A stretch of 64,000 nucleotides of DNA. It comes from Haloarchaeobius litoreus. GTDB taxonomy: Archaea; Halobacteriota; Halobacteria; Halobacteriales; Natrialbaceae. Position numbers and translations under genes: made by a program. The notes under the pieces were generated by a model. That model saw only the letters and a program-made list of their open reading frames with translations. It did no database searches and had not been told where the DNA came from. Positions 33,202 to 42,685 of this stretch are shown piece by piece. How positions within the stretch are numbered: position 1 is the stretch's first letter; the number at the start of each line of letters is the position of its first letter. The stretch lies in NCBI RefSeq assembly GCF_024495425.1, contig NZ_JANHJR010000001.1:1054001-1118000 (forward strand), in the 5' to 3' direction.

Positions 33202-35520
33202 ATGGATGCAGTCGAGGTCGCGCGTGCGCTGCTCGCCGAGGCTGACGCGACGAACGAGCGACGACTGCTCGTGCTGACGGGCGCTCGCGAGGACTGCTAC
33301 CGGGTCGCCGACGCCGTGCTCGACGCGGTCCCCGTCGGCGTCTCCGACACCGCGCTCGTGGGCGACCGCGACGCGCTCGCCTGCCGGCACGTCGAGCCGA
33401 ACCGCGCGTCGACGCTGCTCGGGACGACGCTCTCCGCGGTCGTCTACGACGCACACGACACGCTCCGGCCGAACGCGCTCGGGCAGGTCGTCGGCGCGGT
33501 CGACGGCGGCGGCATGCTCGTGCTGCTCGCCCCCGACCTCGACGACTGGCCGGACCGCCGCGACGGCTTCGACGAGGGGCTCGCGGTGCCCCCGTTCGGC
33601 GTCGAGGACGTGTCTGGCCGGTTCCGCCGCCGGTTCGTCGAGAGCTTGCGTGCGCACCCGGGAATCGGTATCGTCGCCGTCGGCACGGGCACCGCAGCCG
33701 ACGATGCGGACGGTTCACAGGTCGTCGACGACGGCCTGACCGGCCCCGCACCGCGGCTGGTCGACAGCCGCGAGCCGGACGACGGGCTCCCCGTCCCCGT
33801 CGGACACGAGTTCCCCCGCGAGACGTACGAGGCGTGCCTGACGGCCGACCAGGTCGAAGCGGTCCACGAGTTCGAGTTCCTCGTCGGGGACCGGGAGGCG
33901 TCCACGGGAGCCGACGGCGACGTCGAACGCCGCGCGCTCGTCGTCGAGTCCGACCGCGGGCGGGGCAAGTCGAGCGCGGCGGGCCTCGCTGCGGGCGCGG
34001 CGGCCGCCGCGGGGCTCGACGTACTCGTCACCGCACCGAACCGCCGGAACGCCGCGGAGGTGTTCGACCGCGCCCGCGAACTCCTCGCCACGCTCGACGC
34101 GGCCGGCGACCACCCCGACGCGGACGGCCACCTCGTCACGACTGCCGGCGGCGCGGTCCGGTACGAACCGCCCCGCGTCGCCGCCGAGTCGGCCGCCGAG
34201 CCGGACCTGCTCGTCGTCGACGAGGCGGCCGCGCTCTCGGTTCGACTGCTCGACGAGACGCTCACCGCGGACCGGGTCGCGTACGCCTCCACGGTCCACG
34301 GCTACGAGGGCGCGGGGCGTGGCTTCTCGGTGCGCTTCCGCGAGCACCTCGACGACAGCGACCACGACGTGCACGAGTGCCGGCTCGCCGAGCCAATCCG
34401 CTACGCCGCGGGCGACCCGGTCGAGGTCTGGTCGTTCGACGCGCTCGGGCTGGACGCCCGGCCGCCGGTGCCCGAGATCGTCGCCGACGCGACGCCCGAC
34501 TCGGTCAGCTACGAGCGCGTCGACGGCGACGGCCTGCTTGCGGACCCCATCCTGCTCCGGGAGACGTTCGGCCTGCTCGTGCTCGCACACTACCGCACCG
34601 AGCCCGACGACCTCGCCCGGCTGCTCGACGCCCCGAACCTGACCGTTCGCGCGCTCACCCACGGGGGCCACGTCGTCAGCGTCGCCCTGCTGGCCCGCGA
34701 GGGCGACCTCCCTCCCGAGACCGCGGCCGGGATGTACGAGGGCGACCGCATCCGTGGGAACATGATCCCCGACGTGCTCGTGAGCCAGGTGCGCGACGAG
34801 GCCGCCGCCGCGCCCGTGGGCTACCGCGTCGTCCGCATCGCGACCCACCACGCCGTCCGCTCGTCGGGGCTGGGCTCGCGGTTGCTCGACGAGGTGCGAG
34901 ACGAGTTCGCCGGGAGTGTGGACTGGCTGGGCGTCGCCTACGGCGCGACCGCCCGGCTGCTCCGGTTCTGGGAGCGCAACGACTACGCCGCCGTCCACTA
35001 CTCCACCACTCGCAACGACGTGAGCGGGCAGTACTCCGTCGTCATGCTCGACCCCTGCTCCGAATCGGGTGGAGCCCTCGCCGACCGCCACGGCGACTGG
35101 TTCGCCCGTCGCGTCGGCGGCCAGCTCACCGACTCACTCGACGACGCCGACCCTGACGAGGTGCGCGCCGCGCTCGCGGCCTGCGACGGCGACCTCGCCC
35201 TCGACCTCACGGAGCACGAGTGGCGGATGGTCGCGGGCGCTGCCTACGGCACCGGGCTGTTCGACGTGGACCCGGCCCCGTTCCGCGACCTCGTCGTGAA
35301 GCACCTCGTCGACCCCGACCACGACGTCAGGCTGACAGACCGACAGGAGCGCGTGCTGGTCGAACGCGCGCTCCAGGCGCGGGACTGGTCGACCGTCGCC
35401 GACGACTGCGGCTTCCACTCCGCCGGGCAGTGCATGCGCGCCCTCGGCGACGCGCTCGTCCCGCTCTGTGACGCCTACGGCGGCGACGTGGCCGACGAGG
35501 AGCGCGAGCGCCACGGCTGA
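33202..35520 (+). CDS. tmcA: tRNA(Met) cytidine acetyltransferase TmcA
   Basis: A 772-residue enzyme with the TmcA domain order: an N-terminal DUF1726-like domain (about 1-170), a RecD-like helicase with Walker A ESDRGRGKSSAAG (about 250-262) and Walker B VVDEAAALS, a GNAT domain (GYRVVRIATHHAVRSSGLGS), and a C-terminal tRNA-binding tail. It makes N4-acetylcytidine, in archaea often on several tRNAs and rRNA, using acetyl-CoA and ATP. The ATG at 33202 fits the family start; 30 upstream codons are open but unrelated. Confidence 0.93.
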   Translation: MDAVEVARALLAEADATNERRLLVLTGAREDCYRVADAVLDAVPVGVSDTALVGDRDALACRHVEPNRASTLLGTTLSAVVYDAHDTLRPNALGQVVGAVDGGGMLVLLAPDLDDWPDRRDGFDEGLAVPPFGVEDVSGRFRRRFVESLRAHPGIGIVAVGTGTAADDADGSQVVDDGLTGPAPRLVDSREPDDGLPVPVGHEFPRETYEACLTADQVEAVHEFEFLVGDREASTGADGDVERRALVVESDRGRGKSSAAGLAAGAAAAAGLDVLVTAPNRRNAAEVFDRARELLATLDAAGDHPDADGHLVTTAGGAVRYEPPRVAAESAAEPDLLVVDEAAALSVRLLDETLTADRVAYASTVHGYEGAGRGFSVRFREHLDDSDHDVHECRLAEPIRYAAGDPVEVWSFDALGLDARPPVPEIVADATPDSVSYERVDGDGLLADPILLRETFGLLVLAHYRTEPDDLARLLDAPNLTVRALTHGGHVVSVALLAREGDLPPETAAGMYEGDRIRGNMIPDVLVSQVRDEAAAAPVGYRVVRIATHHAVRSSGLGSRLLDEVRDEFAGSVDWLGVAYGATARLLRFWERNDYAAVHYSTTRNDVSGQYSVVMLDPCSESGGALADRHGDWFARRVGGQLTDSLDDADPDEVRAALAACDGDLALDLTEHEWRMVAGAAYGTGLFDVDPAPFRDLVVKHLVDPDHDVRLTDRQERVLVERALQARDWSTVADDCGFHSAGQCMRALGDALVPLCDAYGGDVADEERERHG

Positions 35521-35561
35521 CGGTGGGTAACTTTGGTAACGGTCGGCGCGGAACCTCCAGT

Positions 35562-35723
35562 ATGGAGTGTTCGGAACCGGACTGCGACCGCGAGGCGGCG
35601 GTCGAACTCGACATCCCGTGGGACGAGAACCGGGTGGTGTGCCCGCCGCACGCCCGCGTGCTCGGCCGGCAGGACGGCGTCGTCGCCCTCCCGCTCGACG
35701 GCAAGGAAGGGGAGTGGCCGTGA
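35562..35723 (+). CDS. Small Cys/His zinc microprotein
   Basis: A 53-residue protein starting MECSEPDCDREAAVEL. Ligand candidates are C3, C8, a Cys-Pro-Pro-His motif (CPPHARV), i.e. a single-zinc treble-clef-like finger related to other haloarchaeal microproteins. It follows tmcA by 41 bases and may share its transcript. It ends four bases before the convergent GNAT gene. Confidence 0.7.
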   Translation: MECSEPDCDREAAVELDIPWDENRVVCPPHARVLGRQDGVVALPLDGKEGEWP

Positions 35724-35727
35724 GACG

Positions 35728-36462
35728 CTACACCGTCGTCGCCATCATCACTTCGTCGACGTAGTCGTCGTCGATCCGGTAGTGGTTCTCGCGGACCGCC
35801 TCCGTCTCCCAGCCGTGGCCTTCGAGGAACGTGATGGCGGCCTCGTTGGTCGCCGGGACGGAGTTGTAGATCTTCTCGTAGCCGTTCGAGGCAGCCCAGC
35901 CCACGCCGCGCTCGAGCAGGTGCGACCCGATGTCGTGCCGGCGGTACTCCCCGAGCACGCCGACGGTCAGCTCGGCGGTGTGGGACAGCTTCTCCAGCTC
36001 CGGGGCACGGATGTGGACCCAGCCGACGACGTCGTCGCCGACGGTCGCGACGAAGAACATGCGTGACTCCAGCTCGTTGTGCCGGAGCAGTACCTCCTCG
36101 TGGTCGAGCACGTCGGCGACCGACTCGGCGACGATGTAGTCACCACTGCTGGCGACCGCCCGGATGGCCCCGACGAGGCCGGCGAGGTCCTCCTGTCGGG
36201 CCTGCCTGATGACGAAGTCGATATCCTCCGACGTGTGCTCCTCGGCGGCGGTCTCGTCCTCGAAGGCGACCTTCAGTTCCCCGTCGTCGTCGGTGAGGTA
36301 GCCGTCGCGCTTCAGGATGGCGACGTGGTGGCGGACCGCTCGCGGGTCGAGGTTCAGCGCCCGGTTGAGCGAGTCGCGTTCTACCGTGCCGTGGCTCTCG
36401 ACGTACTCGTAGATGCGCTCGCGGTCCTCGTGGTCGAAGCTCAGCTTGTCAGTAAGTTTCAT
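35728..36462 (-). CDS. Winged-helix DNA-binding domain fused to GNAT acetyltransferase
   Basis: A 244-residue fusion. Residues about 1-75 form a winged helix (DRERIYEYVESHGTVERDSLNRAL, RAVRHHVAILKRDGYL); residues about 85-244 are a GNAT domain (FVIRQARQEDLAGLV, the acetyl-CoA loop EYRRHDIGSHLLERGVGWA, and NEAAITFLEGHGWETEAV). It may be an autoregulated or DNA-targeted acetyltransferase. The start at 36462 (MKLTDKL) is preceded by an AT-rich box at 36486-36495, giving a leaderless transcript. Confidence 0.85.
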   Translation of the reverse strand: MKLTDKLSFDHEDRERIYEYVESHGTVERDSLNRALNLDPRAVRHHVAILKRDGYLTDDDGELKVAFEDETAAEEHTSEDIDFVIRQARQEDLAGLVGAIRAVASSGDYIVAESVADVLDHEEVLLRHNELESRMFFVATVGDDVVGWVHIRAPELEKLSHTAELTVGVLGEYRRHDIGSHLLERGVGWAASNGYEKIYNSVPATNEAAITFLEGHGWETEAVRENHYRIDDDYVDEVMMATTV

Positions 36463-36526
36463 GATGGTTGTTACCACGCAGCCAGCCATAATGATTGTTT
36501 GGGAGAGTTCCGGGCCCCAAAAGGGG

Positions 36527-37069
36527 TCAGGCCAGTCCCTTCAGCAGGTCACCGACGACGTAGGCGACCGTCGCGGCGGCCATCCCGACGACGAACATCT
36601 CGCCGCCGTTCCAGTACCAGGACCGGCCCGTCACGAGACTTCGACTCGCACCGACGAGGAAGAACGCGATCCCGGTCACCACGATGGAGATGGTGAACGC
36701 GGGCTCAAGAGCGAGGATGTACGGCATCAGGGGTGCCCAGCCGGCGACGACGAACGCAAGGAACGTCACGAAGGCCGTGCTCGCCGGCGACTTCCCGCCA
36801 TCGGCCGGGCCGTCCGAGCCCCCCTCGACCGTCGCCTGGTAGTCCATCTCGGAGCGACGGCTCAGGTAGTTGCTCATCCCCATCGAGAAGCCGTCCGCGA
36901 ACAGGTTCGCCGCCCCGAGCACGAGGACGATACCGGGGTTCAGCGCGGCGCCTGCGACCCCGGAGACGACGGCGAACGTCGTGACGATGCCGTCGTTCGC
37001 GCCGTAGATGACCTCCGCGAGGTACCGGCCGGTGTCATCGACGTCGTCGCCGAGCAGAATCTCGAGCAT
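36527..37069 (-). CDS. VIT1/CCC1-family metal transporter
   Basis: A 180-residue membrane protein with the Ccc1/VIT1 signature: YGANDGIVTTFAVVSGVAGA (first helix), GAANLFADGFSMGMSNYLSRRSE, and three further helices. Relatives move Fe2+ or Mn2+ out of the cytoplasm (into vacuoles in eukaryotes). A short polar Gly/Ser loop separates the two halves. It stands alone. Confidence 0.88.
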   Translation of the reverse strand: MLEILLGDDVDDTGRYLAEVIYGANDGIVTTFAVVSGVAGAALNPGIVLVLGAANLFADGFSMGMSNYLSRRSEMDYQATVEGGSDGPADGGKSPASTAFVTFLAFVVAGWAPLMPYILALEPAFTISIVVTGIAFFLVGASRSLVTGRSWYWNGGEMFVVGMAAATVAYVVGDLLKGLA

Positions 37070-37140
37070 ATGCCGACCGCAACGGTGGCCTGGGATACGA
37101 AACTACGGGTCGAGAGAGCGGGTGACCACGGAGCCGGACG

Positions 37141-37491
37141 TCAGCGCCGGTCCGGCACCGTCGTCAGCAGCTGTGCCACGTCCCGGGCACTGTGCGTGTC
37201 GACCAGCACCTCCGCACCGGTCCGGATGGCGAACGAGCAGTCCATCTCGACGCCGTAACACAGCGCGTACAGCTCCAGCCACTCGTTGAAGACGGCCTCC
37301 AGCCGCTCGCGCTCGGCCGACGGCAGCTCCGGGCCGCCGGTCCGGCAGTCGGTGAACAGCACGACCGCCGGGCCGACGCCCTCGCGAACGTACTCGGTCG
37401 CCCGCGCGTCCGGGTCGGCGGGCGGTTCGAACGACGCCCGCTCGGCCTCGACCCGGCGTTCGAACTCGTCGATGCGTGCGGCGACGGACAT
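37141..37491 (-). CDS. Conserved small protein at the end of the Fix operon
   Basis: A 116-residue soluble protein (SVAARIDEFERRVEAERASFE ... VVLFTDCRTGGPELPSAERERLEAVFNEWLELYALCYGVEMDCSF). Not recognised. The N-terminal third is helical and the rest alternates helix and strand, with three Cys. It begins one base after the fixC-fixX stop, so it belongs to the same transcript and may serve the electron-transfer complex. Confidence 0.7.
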   Translation of the reverse strand: MSVAARIDEFERRVEAERASFEPPADPDARATEYVREGVGPAVVLFTDCRTGGPELPSAERERLEAVFNEWLELYALCYGVEMDCSFAIRTGAEVLVDTHSARDVAQLLTTVPDRR

Positions 37492-37492
37492 C

Positions 37493-39160
37493 TCAGCCCT
37501 GCTCGTACTCGACGCCCTTGCCGCCGCGTGGGTGCTCCCACCTCGTGTCAGCGACGACGGCACAGGTACCGCACTCCACGCAGGGCTGCGTGTCGAGGCT
37601 CACGACGCGCTCCTCGCTGCCGTTCGTGCCGACGGTCTCCGAGCGGTAGCAGCCGCCGCCGAAGTCCTCGGCGCTGACCGGGCAGGCAGTGACCGCCATG
37701 CCGCTGGCTTCCCACGAGTTGTCGAGCACCTCGATGTGCGGGTTCCCGATGTCGGTGTTGTAGCTCAGGTCGCCGATGCGCTCCTCCAGGCTCGGCGGCT
37801 CGACCGTGCTCTCGCCGCTGATCGGTGCGCCCTGCTCCTCCCCGATGAGCGTCGGGATGGTGACGTAGGCCGGCTTGATGTCCGGCAGCATCGACAGCAG
37901 GCGCGGCGAGTTGAACGCCTTCTCGACCATCGACTCGGCCGTACCGGTCCGAAGCACCGCGCGGCCGACCGGCGACTTCGCGACCGTCTCCATGACGCTC
38001 GCCATCGCCGGATGCTCGCTGATGCCGCTCGTCCAGTCGTAGCTCTTCGGCCGGAGCTTGTCCATCACGCCCTCCTGGTCGAGGAGGGTGGTGTAGCGCT
38101 GGCCCGCGGTCTCGCCGGAGCGGCCACGAGCGGTGACGTACGCGTCGGCCGCGAGCGCGCCGGCCGTGACCGCGTGGTTCATCCCCTTGATGATTGGGCC
38201 CTGGGCCTGCATCTGCCCGGCGGCGTCGCCGACGAGCAGCAGGCGGTCGCGGTGGGGCTGTTTGAGCGCCACCTTCTTCGAATCGGGAACGAGCTTCGCG
38301 GAGTACTCGATCTCGTCGTACTCCTCGGGCAGCCAGTTCGAGAGGTGCGGGTGGGTCAACAGCGCGTCGAGCAGTTCGTGCGTCTCGGCCCGCTCCTCGA
38401 CGAGACTGTCGAGATGGAACACCGTCCCGATGGAGAGGGTGTCCTGGTTCGTGTACATGAACCCGCCGCCCCGAGCGTCCTGGAACAGGTCGCCCGAGAA
38501 CAGCCGGGCGACACCCTCGTCCTCGTCGACGTCGAACGTCTCCTGGATGTGGCCGTCGGGGCAGTCGACCACGGCCTTGACGCCCTGGAACCACTCGTCG
38601 GGCTCGTCCCAGTCCATCAGGCCGGCTTCGCGGGCGAGCTCCGAGTTGACGCCGTCGGCCGCGATGACCACGTCGGCCTCGATGTCGTCCAGCTCGTCGC
38701 AGGTGACGCCGACGATCTCGCCGTTCTCACGGAGCAGGCCGTTGACCCGCACGTCGGTCAGTAGGCCGCCGCCGCTCTCGCGGCACTTCTCGTGGACCCG
38801 CTCGGCCATCCACGAGTCCATCTTCCGGCGAAGGACCGAATCGCACCAGAGCGTGTCGTTCTCGTGCAGCGGCGTCAGGTCGTACGTCTTCACGCGGTTC
38901 CCCGCGATGTTGTCCATCTTGTAGTCGGTGATGGGGCGCTCCGCGGCCTCCTCGCGGAAGTCGGGGAACAGGTCGTCGACGGTGTACGGCGCGGACTGCT
39001 CGGCGTAGATGAGCCCGCCGGAGACGTTCTTCGAACCGGCGTCGACGCCGCGTTCGAGGACGAGCGTCTCGACGCCGTGGTCGGCGAGGCGTGCCGCGGC
39101 GGCCGCACCGCCCGGGCCTGCGCCGACGACGACCGCCTCGTAGCGCTCGCGGTCAGTCAT
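37493..39160 (-). CDS. fixC: FixC-FixX fusion: ETF-quinone oxidoreductase-type flavoprotein with ferredoxin-like tail
   Basis: A 555-residue protein. About residues 1-470 are FixC: FAD-binding VVVGAGPGGAAAAARLAD at the start, then VLRRKMDSWMAERV and the LLLVGDAAGQMQAQGPIIKGM segment. The last 85 or so residues resemble FixX: NPHIEVLDNSWEA, ACPVSAEDFGGGC, then CVECGTCAVVADTRWEHPRGG and GVEYEQG. FixX normally has CxxCxxCxxxCP; here the fourth Cys position is Ala, but a separate CP occurs in ACPVS, so a cluster is still possible. It passes electrons from the EtfAB partner to quinone. ATG at 39160 overlaps the etfA stop by eight bases. Confidence 0.87.
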   Translation of the reverse strand: MTDRERYEAVVVGAGPGGAAAAARLADHGVETLVLERGVDAGSKNVSGGLIYAEQSAPYTVDDLFPDFREEAAERPITDYKMDNIAGNRVKTYDLTPLHENDTLWCDSVLRRKMDSWMAERVHEKCRESGGGLLTDVRVNGLLRENGEIVGVTCDELDDIEADVVIAADGVNSELAREAGLMDWDEPDEWFQGVKAVVDCPDGHIQETFDVDEDEGVARLFSGDLFQDARGGGFMYTNQDTLSIGTVFHLDSLVEERAETHELLDALLTHPHLSNWLPEEYDEIEYSAKLVPDSKKVALKQPHRDRLLLVGDAAGQMQAQGPIIKGMNHAVTAGALAADAYVTARGRSGETAGQRYTTLLDQEGVMDKLRPKSYDWTSGISEHPAMASVMETVAKSPVGRAVLRTGTAESMVEKAFNSPRLLSMLPDIKPAYVTIPTLIGEEQGAPISGESTVEPPSLEERIGDLSYNTDIGNPHIEVLDNSWEASGMAVTACPVSAEDFGGGCYRSETVGTNGSEERVVSLDTQPCVECGTCAVVADTRWEHPRGGKGVEYEQG

Positions 39161-40832
39161 CGCCACCACCTCCGGGAGCCGCGGCCTCGGCAAGTGCCTC
39201 GCTCACGTCGCCGCTCTTGACGGCGTCGATGAGCCCGGGCAGCACGTCGAACAGGTCCCCCTCGATGAAGTAGTCCGAGAAGTCCCTGATGCGGGCGTCC
39301 GGGTCGGTGTTGATGGAGACGATGACGTCCGAGTCGTCCATCCCGACCTTGTGCTGGATCGCGCCGGAGATGCCGGCGGCGATGTAGAGGTCGGGCGCGA
39401 TGACCTGCCCCGTCTCGCCGATCTGGCGCTCCTCCTTCGTGTACGGCTCGACGTTCGCATCGAACTGGTACGAGCCCGTGACGATGCCCCGGGTGACGCC
39501 CACGTCGGCCTCCTCGAAGCAGTTGGCGAGCTCGATGCCGAGCTCCATCCCCTTCGTCGGGTTCGCGCCGATGCCACGACCCATGGCGACGACGACCTCG
39601 TTGCCGGTGAGGTCGACGCCCTCGTCGAGCACGTCGTGGTCGGTGACCTCGACGCGGAACCACCCGTCGTCGATGTCGCCGTCCCACTCGACGACCTCTC
39701 CCTCGCGGTCGGGGTCCGGGTCCGGAATCTCGAAGCTGCCCGGGATGACCGAGCCGCCCTGCGGATGGAAGTCCCGGTGCGGGTTGTCGATGCAGAGGAT
39801 GGTCGAGTACTCGAAGCCGGAGAAGTCCGGGCGCTTCATGTGCAGGATGCGCTCGAACGTCTTCGTCGTCCCCGGCTCGCCGGTCTTGACGGGGTTCGAT
39901 ATCTCGGCGTCCTCGATGTACAGGCCGGAGCAGTCCGAGGCAAGCCCGGAGTCGAGCTCGGCCTGCACGAGCGCGGAGAGGTCACGTCCGTTGTTCGTCG
40001 CCGGGAACAGGACGTAGCGCGGTTCGTCGTACTCCCGCCAGTCCGCCGGGTCGGGGTTGCCCTCGCCGGGGTCGCCGCCCCACCGCGCCATGTCCGCGAA
40101 GATGCGCGTGTAGGGTTTGTGCCGGAAGCGTTCGAGGCGGTCGTCCTCGGCCGTGACAACGACGTCCGCGCCGAGTTCGACGCACTCCTCGGTGTGCGCC
40201 TCGACGTCGTCGCCGATGAGTACCGCGACGACCTGCTCCGCCTCGTCGTAGTCCTCGTTGTAGTCGTCCATCAGCTCGCGGGCCTTCCCGAGCATCTCGC
40301 GGGAGACGTCGAGCAGGTCGCCCTGCTGCGTCTCGCAGTACACCCACATGTCCCCGTAGGTGCCGTCGTCGATGGCCCGGACGTGGCGCTTGTCGTTCGT
40401 CGGGTGGTCGAGGTCGGGGTGGCGCTCCTCGGGGGCCTCGGCCTCGACTGCCTCGCCCTCCTCGTCCTCGTCGCTCTCGCTGAGGTCGTCGATGCGCTTC
40501 TGGATGAGGTTCTTCGCGCTGTCCCGGTCCTCGCCCGACTCCTCGGCTTCGAGCAGGGCCTCCAGGTCCTCGACCTCCTCCAGGTCCCTGACGGCGTTGC
40601 CGATGTCGGCGACGCTCATCTCCGCGGGGTCGAGCTCGCCGTCGCCGCCGCCCTCGTCACCGTCCTCGCCGAACTTCTCGATGCGGCTCTCGATGAGCTT
40701 CACCGCGGCGGTGCGGTTCTCGCCCTCCTGCTCTGCTTCGAGGATGGCCTCCAGCTCGTCGACGTCCTCGATGTCCTTCAGCTCGGGGCCGAGCTCGGCG
40801 ATGGTGTACTCGCCGGGGTCGAACTCTGACAT
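39153..40832 (-). CDS. etfA: Electron transfer flavoprotein alpha subunit with N-terminal tandem repeat
   Basis: A 559-residue EtfA/FixB, much longer than the usual 310-330. Residues about 230-559 hold the ETF core and FAD domain (VVVAMGRGIGANPTKGMELG, QIGETGQVIAPDLYIAAGIS, DARIRDFSDYFIEGD). The first 125 residues contain two copies of a 45-residue unit, YTIAELGPELKDIEDVDELE...LIESRIEKF and MSVADIGNAVRDLEEVEDLE...LIQKRIDDL, separated by a Gly/Asp linker and followed by another acidic linker. Role of the repeat unknown. It starts two bases after etfB. Confidence 0.9.
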   Translation of the reverse strand: MSEFDPGEYTIAELGPELKDIEDVDELEAILEAEQEGENRTAAVKLIESRIEKFGEDGDEGGGDGELDPAEMSVADIGNAVRDLEEVEDLEALLEAEESGEDRDSAKNLIQKRIDDLSESDEDEEGEAVEAEAPEERHPDLDHPTNDKRHVRAIDDGTYGDMWVYCETQQGDLLDVSREMLGKARELMDDYNEDYDEAEQVVAVLIGDDVEAHTEECVELGADVVVTAEDDRLERFRHKPYTRIFADMARWGGDPGEGNPDPADWREYDEPRYVLFPATNNGRDLSALVQAELDSGLASDCSGLYIEDAEISNPVKTGEPGTTKTFERILHMKRPDFSGFEYSTILCIDNPHRDFHPQGGSVIPGSFEIPDPDPDREGEVVEWDGDIDDGWFRVEVTDHDVLDEGVDLTGNEVVVAMGRGIGANPTKGMELGIELANCFEEADVGVTRGIVTGSYQFDANVEPYTKEERQIGETGQVIAPDLYIAAGISGAIQHKVGMDDSDVIVSINTDPDARIRDFSDYFIEGDLFDVLPGLIDAVKSGDVSEALAEAAAPGGGGDD

Positions 40833-40834
40833 AC

Positions 40835-41689
40835 TCAGTCACCCCCCGCGAACGGCGTCATCTCCTCGAGCACCTGTTCCATCCCCTCCTCGTCGTCGGG
40901 CGTCACCATCGTCGCCTCGCGCTCCGAGGGTGCCTTCGGGATGGGGTCGACCGACGAGACGATGGTCGGCGAGCCGTCCAGTCCGACGAAGTCCGGGTCG
41001 AGGTTCAGCTCCTCGTGGTTCCACATCGTGAGGTGGTCCTCGTAGTTCTCCGCTCGCGCCTTCGTCTGTTCGCGCAGGTCCTTCAGCTCGAGGCGGTGCT
41101 CCGCGCGGCGGTACGTCGGCTCGAACTCGGGGTCCGTGACGACGACACAGGGCAGCGGTGCCTCGACGGTCTCGATCTCGTCCACGTCGCCCTCGACGAG
41201 GCGCTTCGCGCGCACCACGTCGTTCTCCGGCTCGATGTCGAGCGAGATGACGTGCGTGAGGATGGGTCGGTCCAGCCCCCAGCACGTCTGCGGGCCGGTG
41301 TGGCCCGTCTCGCCGTCGGCCGTCTTGAAGCCCGCGAACACCACGTCGGGCTCCGTCTCCATGTGCTCCAGCGCGGTGGTCAGCGTGATCGCCGTCGCCC
41401 AGGTGTCCGCCGCGGCGAACTCCCGGTCGGACACCAGCACGAGGTCGTCGGCGTAGACGTCGCGCATCCCCTCCTCCAGGATGTTGTCGTAGCCCGGCGG
41501 CCCCATGCTGCAGAGCGTGACGTTCCCACCGTGGCGCACCTTCGTCTGGAGTGCGGCACGGAGCGCGAACTTGTCGTTCGGGTTCATCACCGTCGGGGTC
41601 TTCCCGCGTTCGAGGTGGCCGTCCTCGTCGAAGGACACCTGACCCTCTCTGAAGTCGGGGACTCCCTTTGTGAGTACTGCTATCTCCAT
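40835..41689 (-). CDS. etfB: Electron transfer flavoprotein beta subunit (FixA-like)
   Basis: A 284-residue EtfB/FixA. The segment VLVSDREFAAADTWATAITL resembles the motif used to mark electron-bifurcating ETFs, and GFKTADGETGHTGPQTCWGL the adjoining nucleotide site. Such complexes oxidise NADH, sending one electron to quinone through FixCX and one to ferredoxin. The neighbouring ferredoxin gene supports, but does not prove, bifurcation. Confidence 0.9.
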   Translation of the reverse strand: MEIAVLTKGVPDFREGQVSFDEDGHLERGKTPTVMNPNDKFALRAALQTKVRHGGNVTLCSMGPPGYDNILEEGMRDVYADDLVLVSDREFAAADTWATAITLTTALEHMETEPDVVFAGFKTADGETGHTGPQTCWGLDRPILTHVISLDIEPENDVVRAKRLVEGDVDEIETVEAPLPCVVVTDPEFEPTYRRAEHRLELKDLREQTKARAENYEDHLTMWNHEELNLDPDFVGLDGSPTIVSSVDPIPKAPSEREATMVTPDDEEGMEQVLEEMTPFAGGD

Positions 41690-41695
41690 CGGTTC

Positions 41696-42031
<336 letters not shown>

Positions 42032-42159
42032 CTAGGGACGAAGGCGGCCCGGGTCTTAAATTTACGTTCGGGAAGGTCCCGACGGCGGGGCGGTCGGCGG
42101 TCACCAGTAGCCCCCGCGGCGACGCAACACCCTTGATGGAGACGCCACTACCCGACTGT

Positions 42160-42663
42160 ATGGACTTCCAGGCCCTCCTCACCGGCGTCGACCCGGTGCT
42201 CGTCGTCGCTCTGGTCCTCCTCGTCGCCGGCATCGTCGGCAGTGCGGTCCCGTCGATGCCCGGGCCGTTGCTCTCGGTCGCCGGTGTGCTCGTCTTCTGG
42301 CTCTGGGGCGAGGGCCTCGGCACGGTCGTCGCGGTCGGCCTCGTCGCCGTCGGGCTGTTCGCCGTCGTCGCCGACCTGCTCGCGGACGCTGTCTCAGCCC
42401 GCGTCGGCGGTGCGTCCTGGCAGACGACGGCGCTCGCGGGTGTGGTCGGCCTCGCGCTCCTGTTCGTCACCGGTCCGCTGGGCATCCTCGTCGGCGTCGT
42501 CGGCACCGTCTTCGCACTGGAGTACTGGGAGACCCAGGACCACCGCCACGCCGCCCGCGCCGCGGTGACGACCAGCCTCGGCATCCTCGCCAGCGCCGTC
42601 GTCCAGGTGCTCCTGACGCTGTCGATGCTGCTCGGCTTCGGACTGTCCGTGTTCGTCTGGTAG
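42160..42663 (+). CDS. DUF456 membrane protein
   Basis: A 167-residue membrane protein with glycine-rich hairpin spans (AVPSMPGPLLSVAGVLVFWLWG, GLALLFVTGPLGILVGVVGT) and a YWETQDHRHAARAAV loop, the pattern of DUF456. An ATG 24 bases upstream is in frame. Function unknown; ends 22 bases before the convergent gltX. Confidence 0.8.
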   Translation: MDFQALLTGVDPVLVVALVLLVAGIVGSAVPSMPGPLLSVAGVLVFWLWGEGLGTVVAVGLVAVGLFAVVADLLADAVSARVGGASWQTTALAGVVGLALLFVTGPLGILVGVVGTVFALEYWETQDHRHAARAAVTTSLGILASAVVQVLLTLSMLLGFGLSVFVW

Positions 42664-42685
42664 AAGGGTGGGAGGTGTCAGCGGA

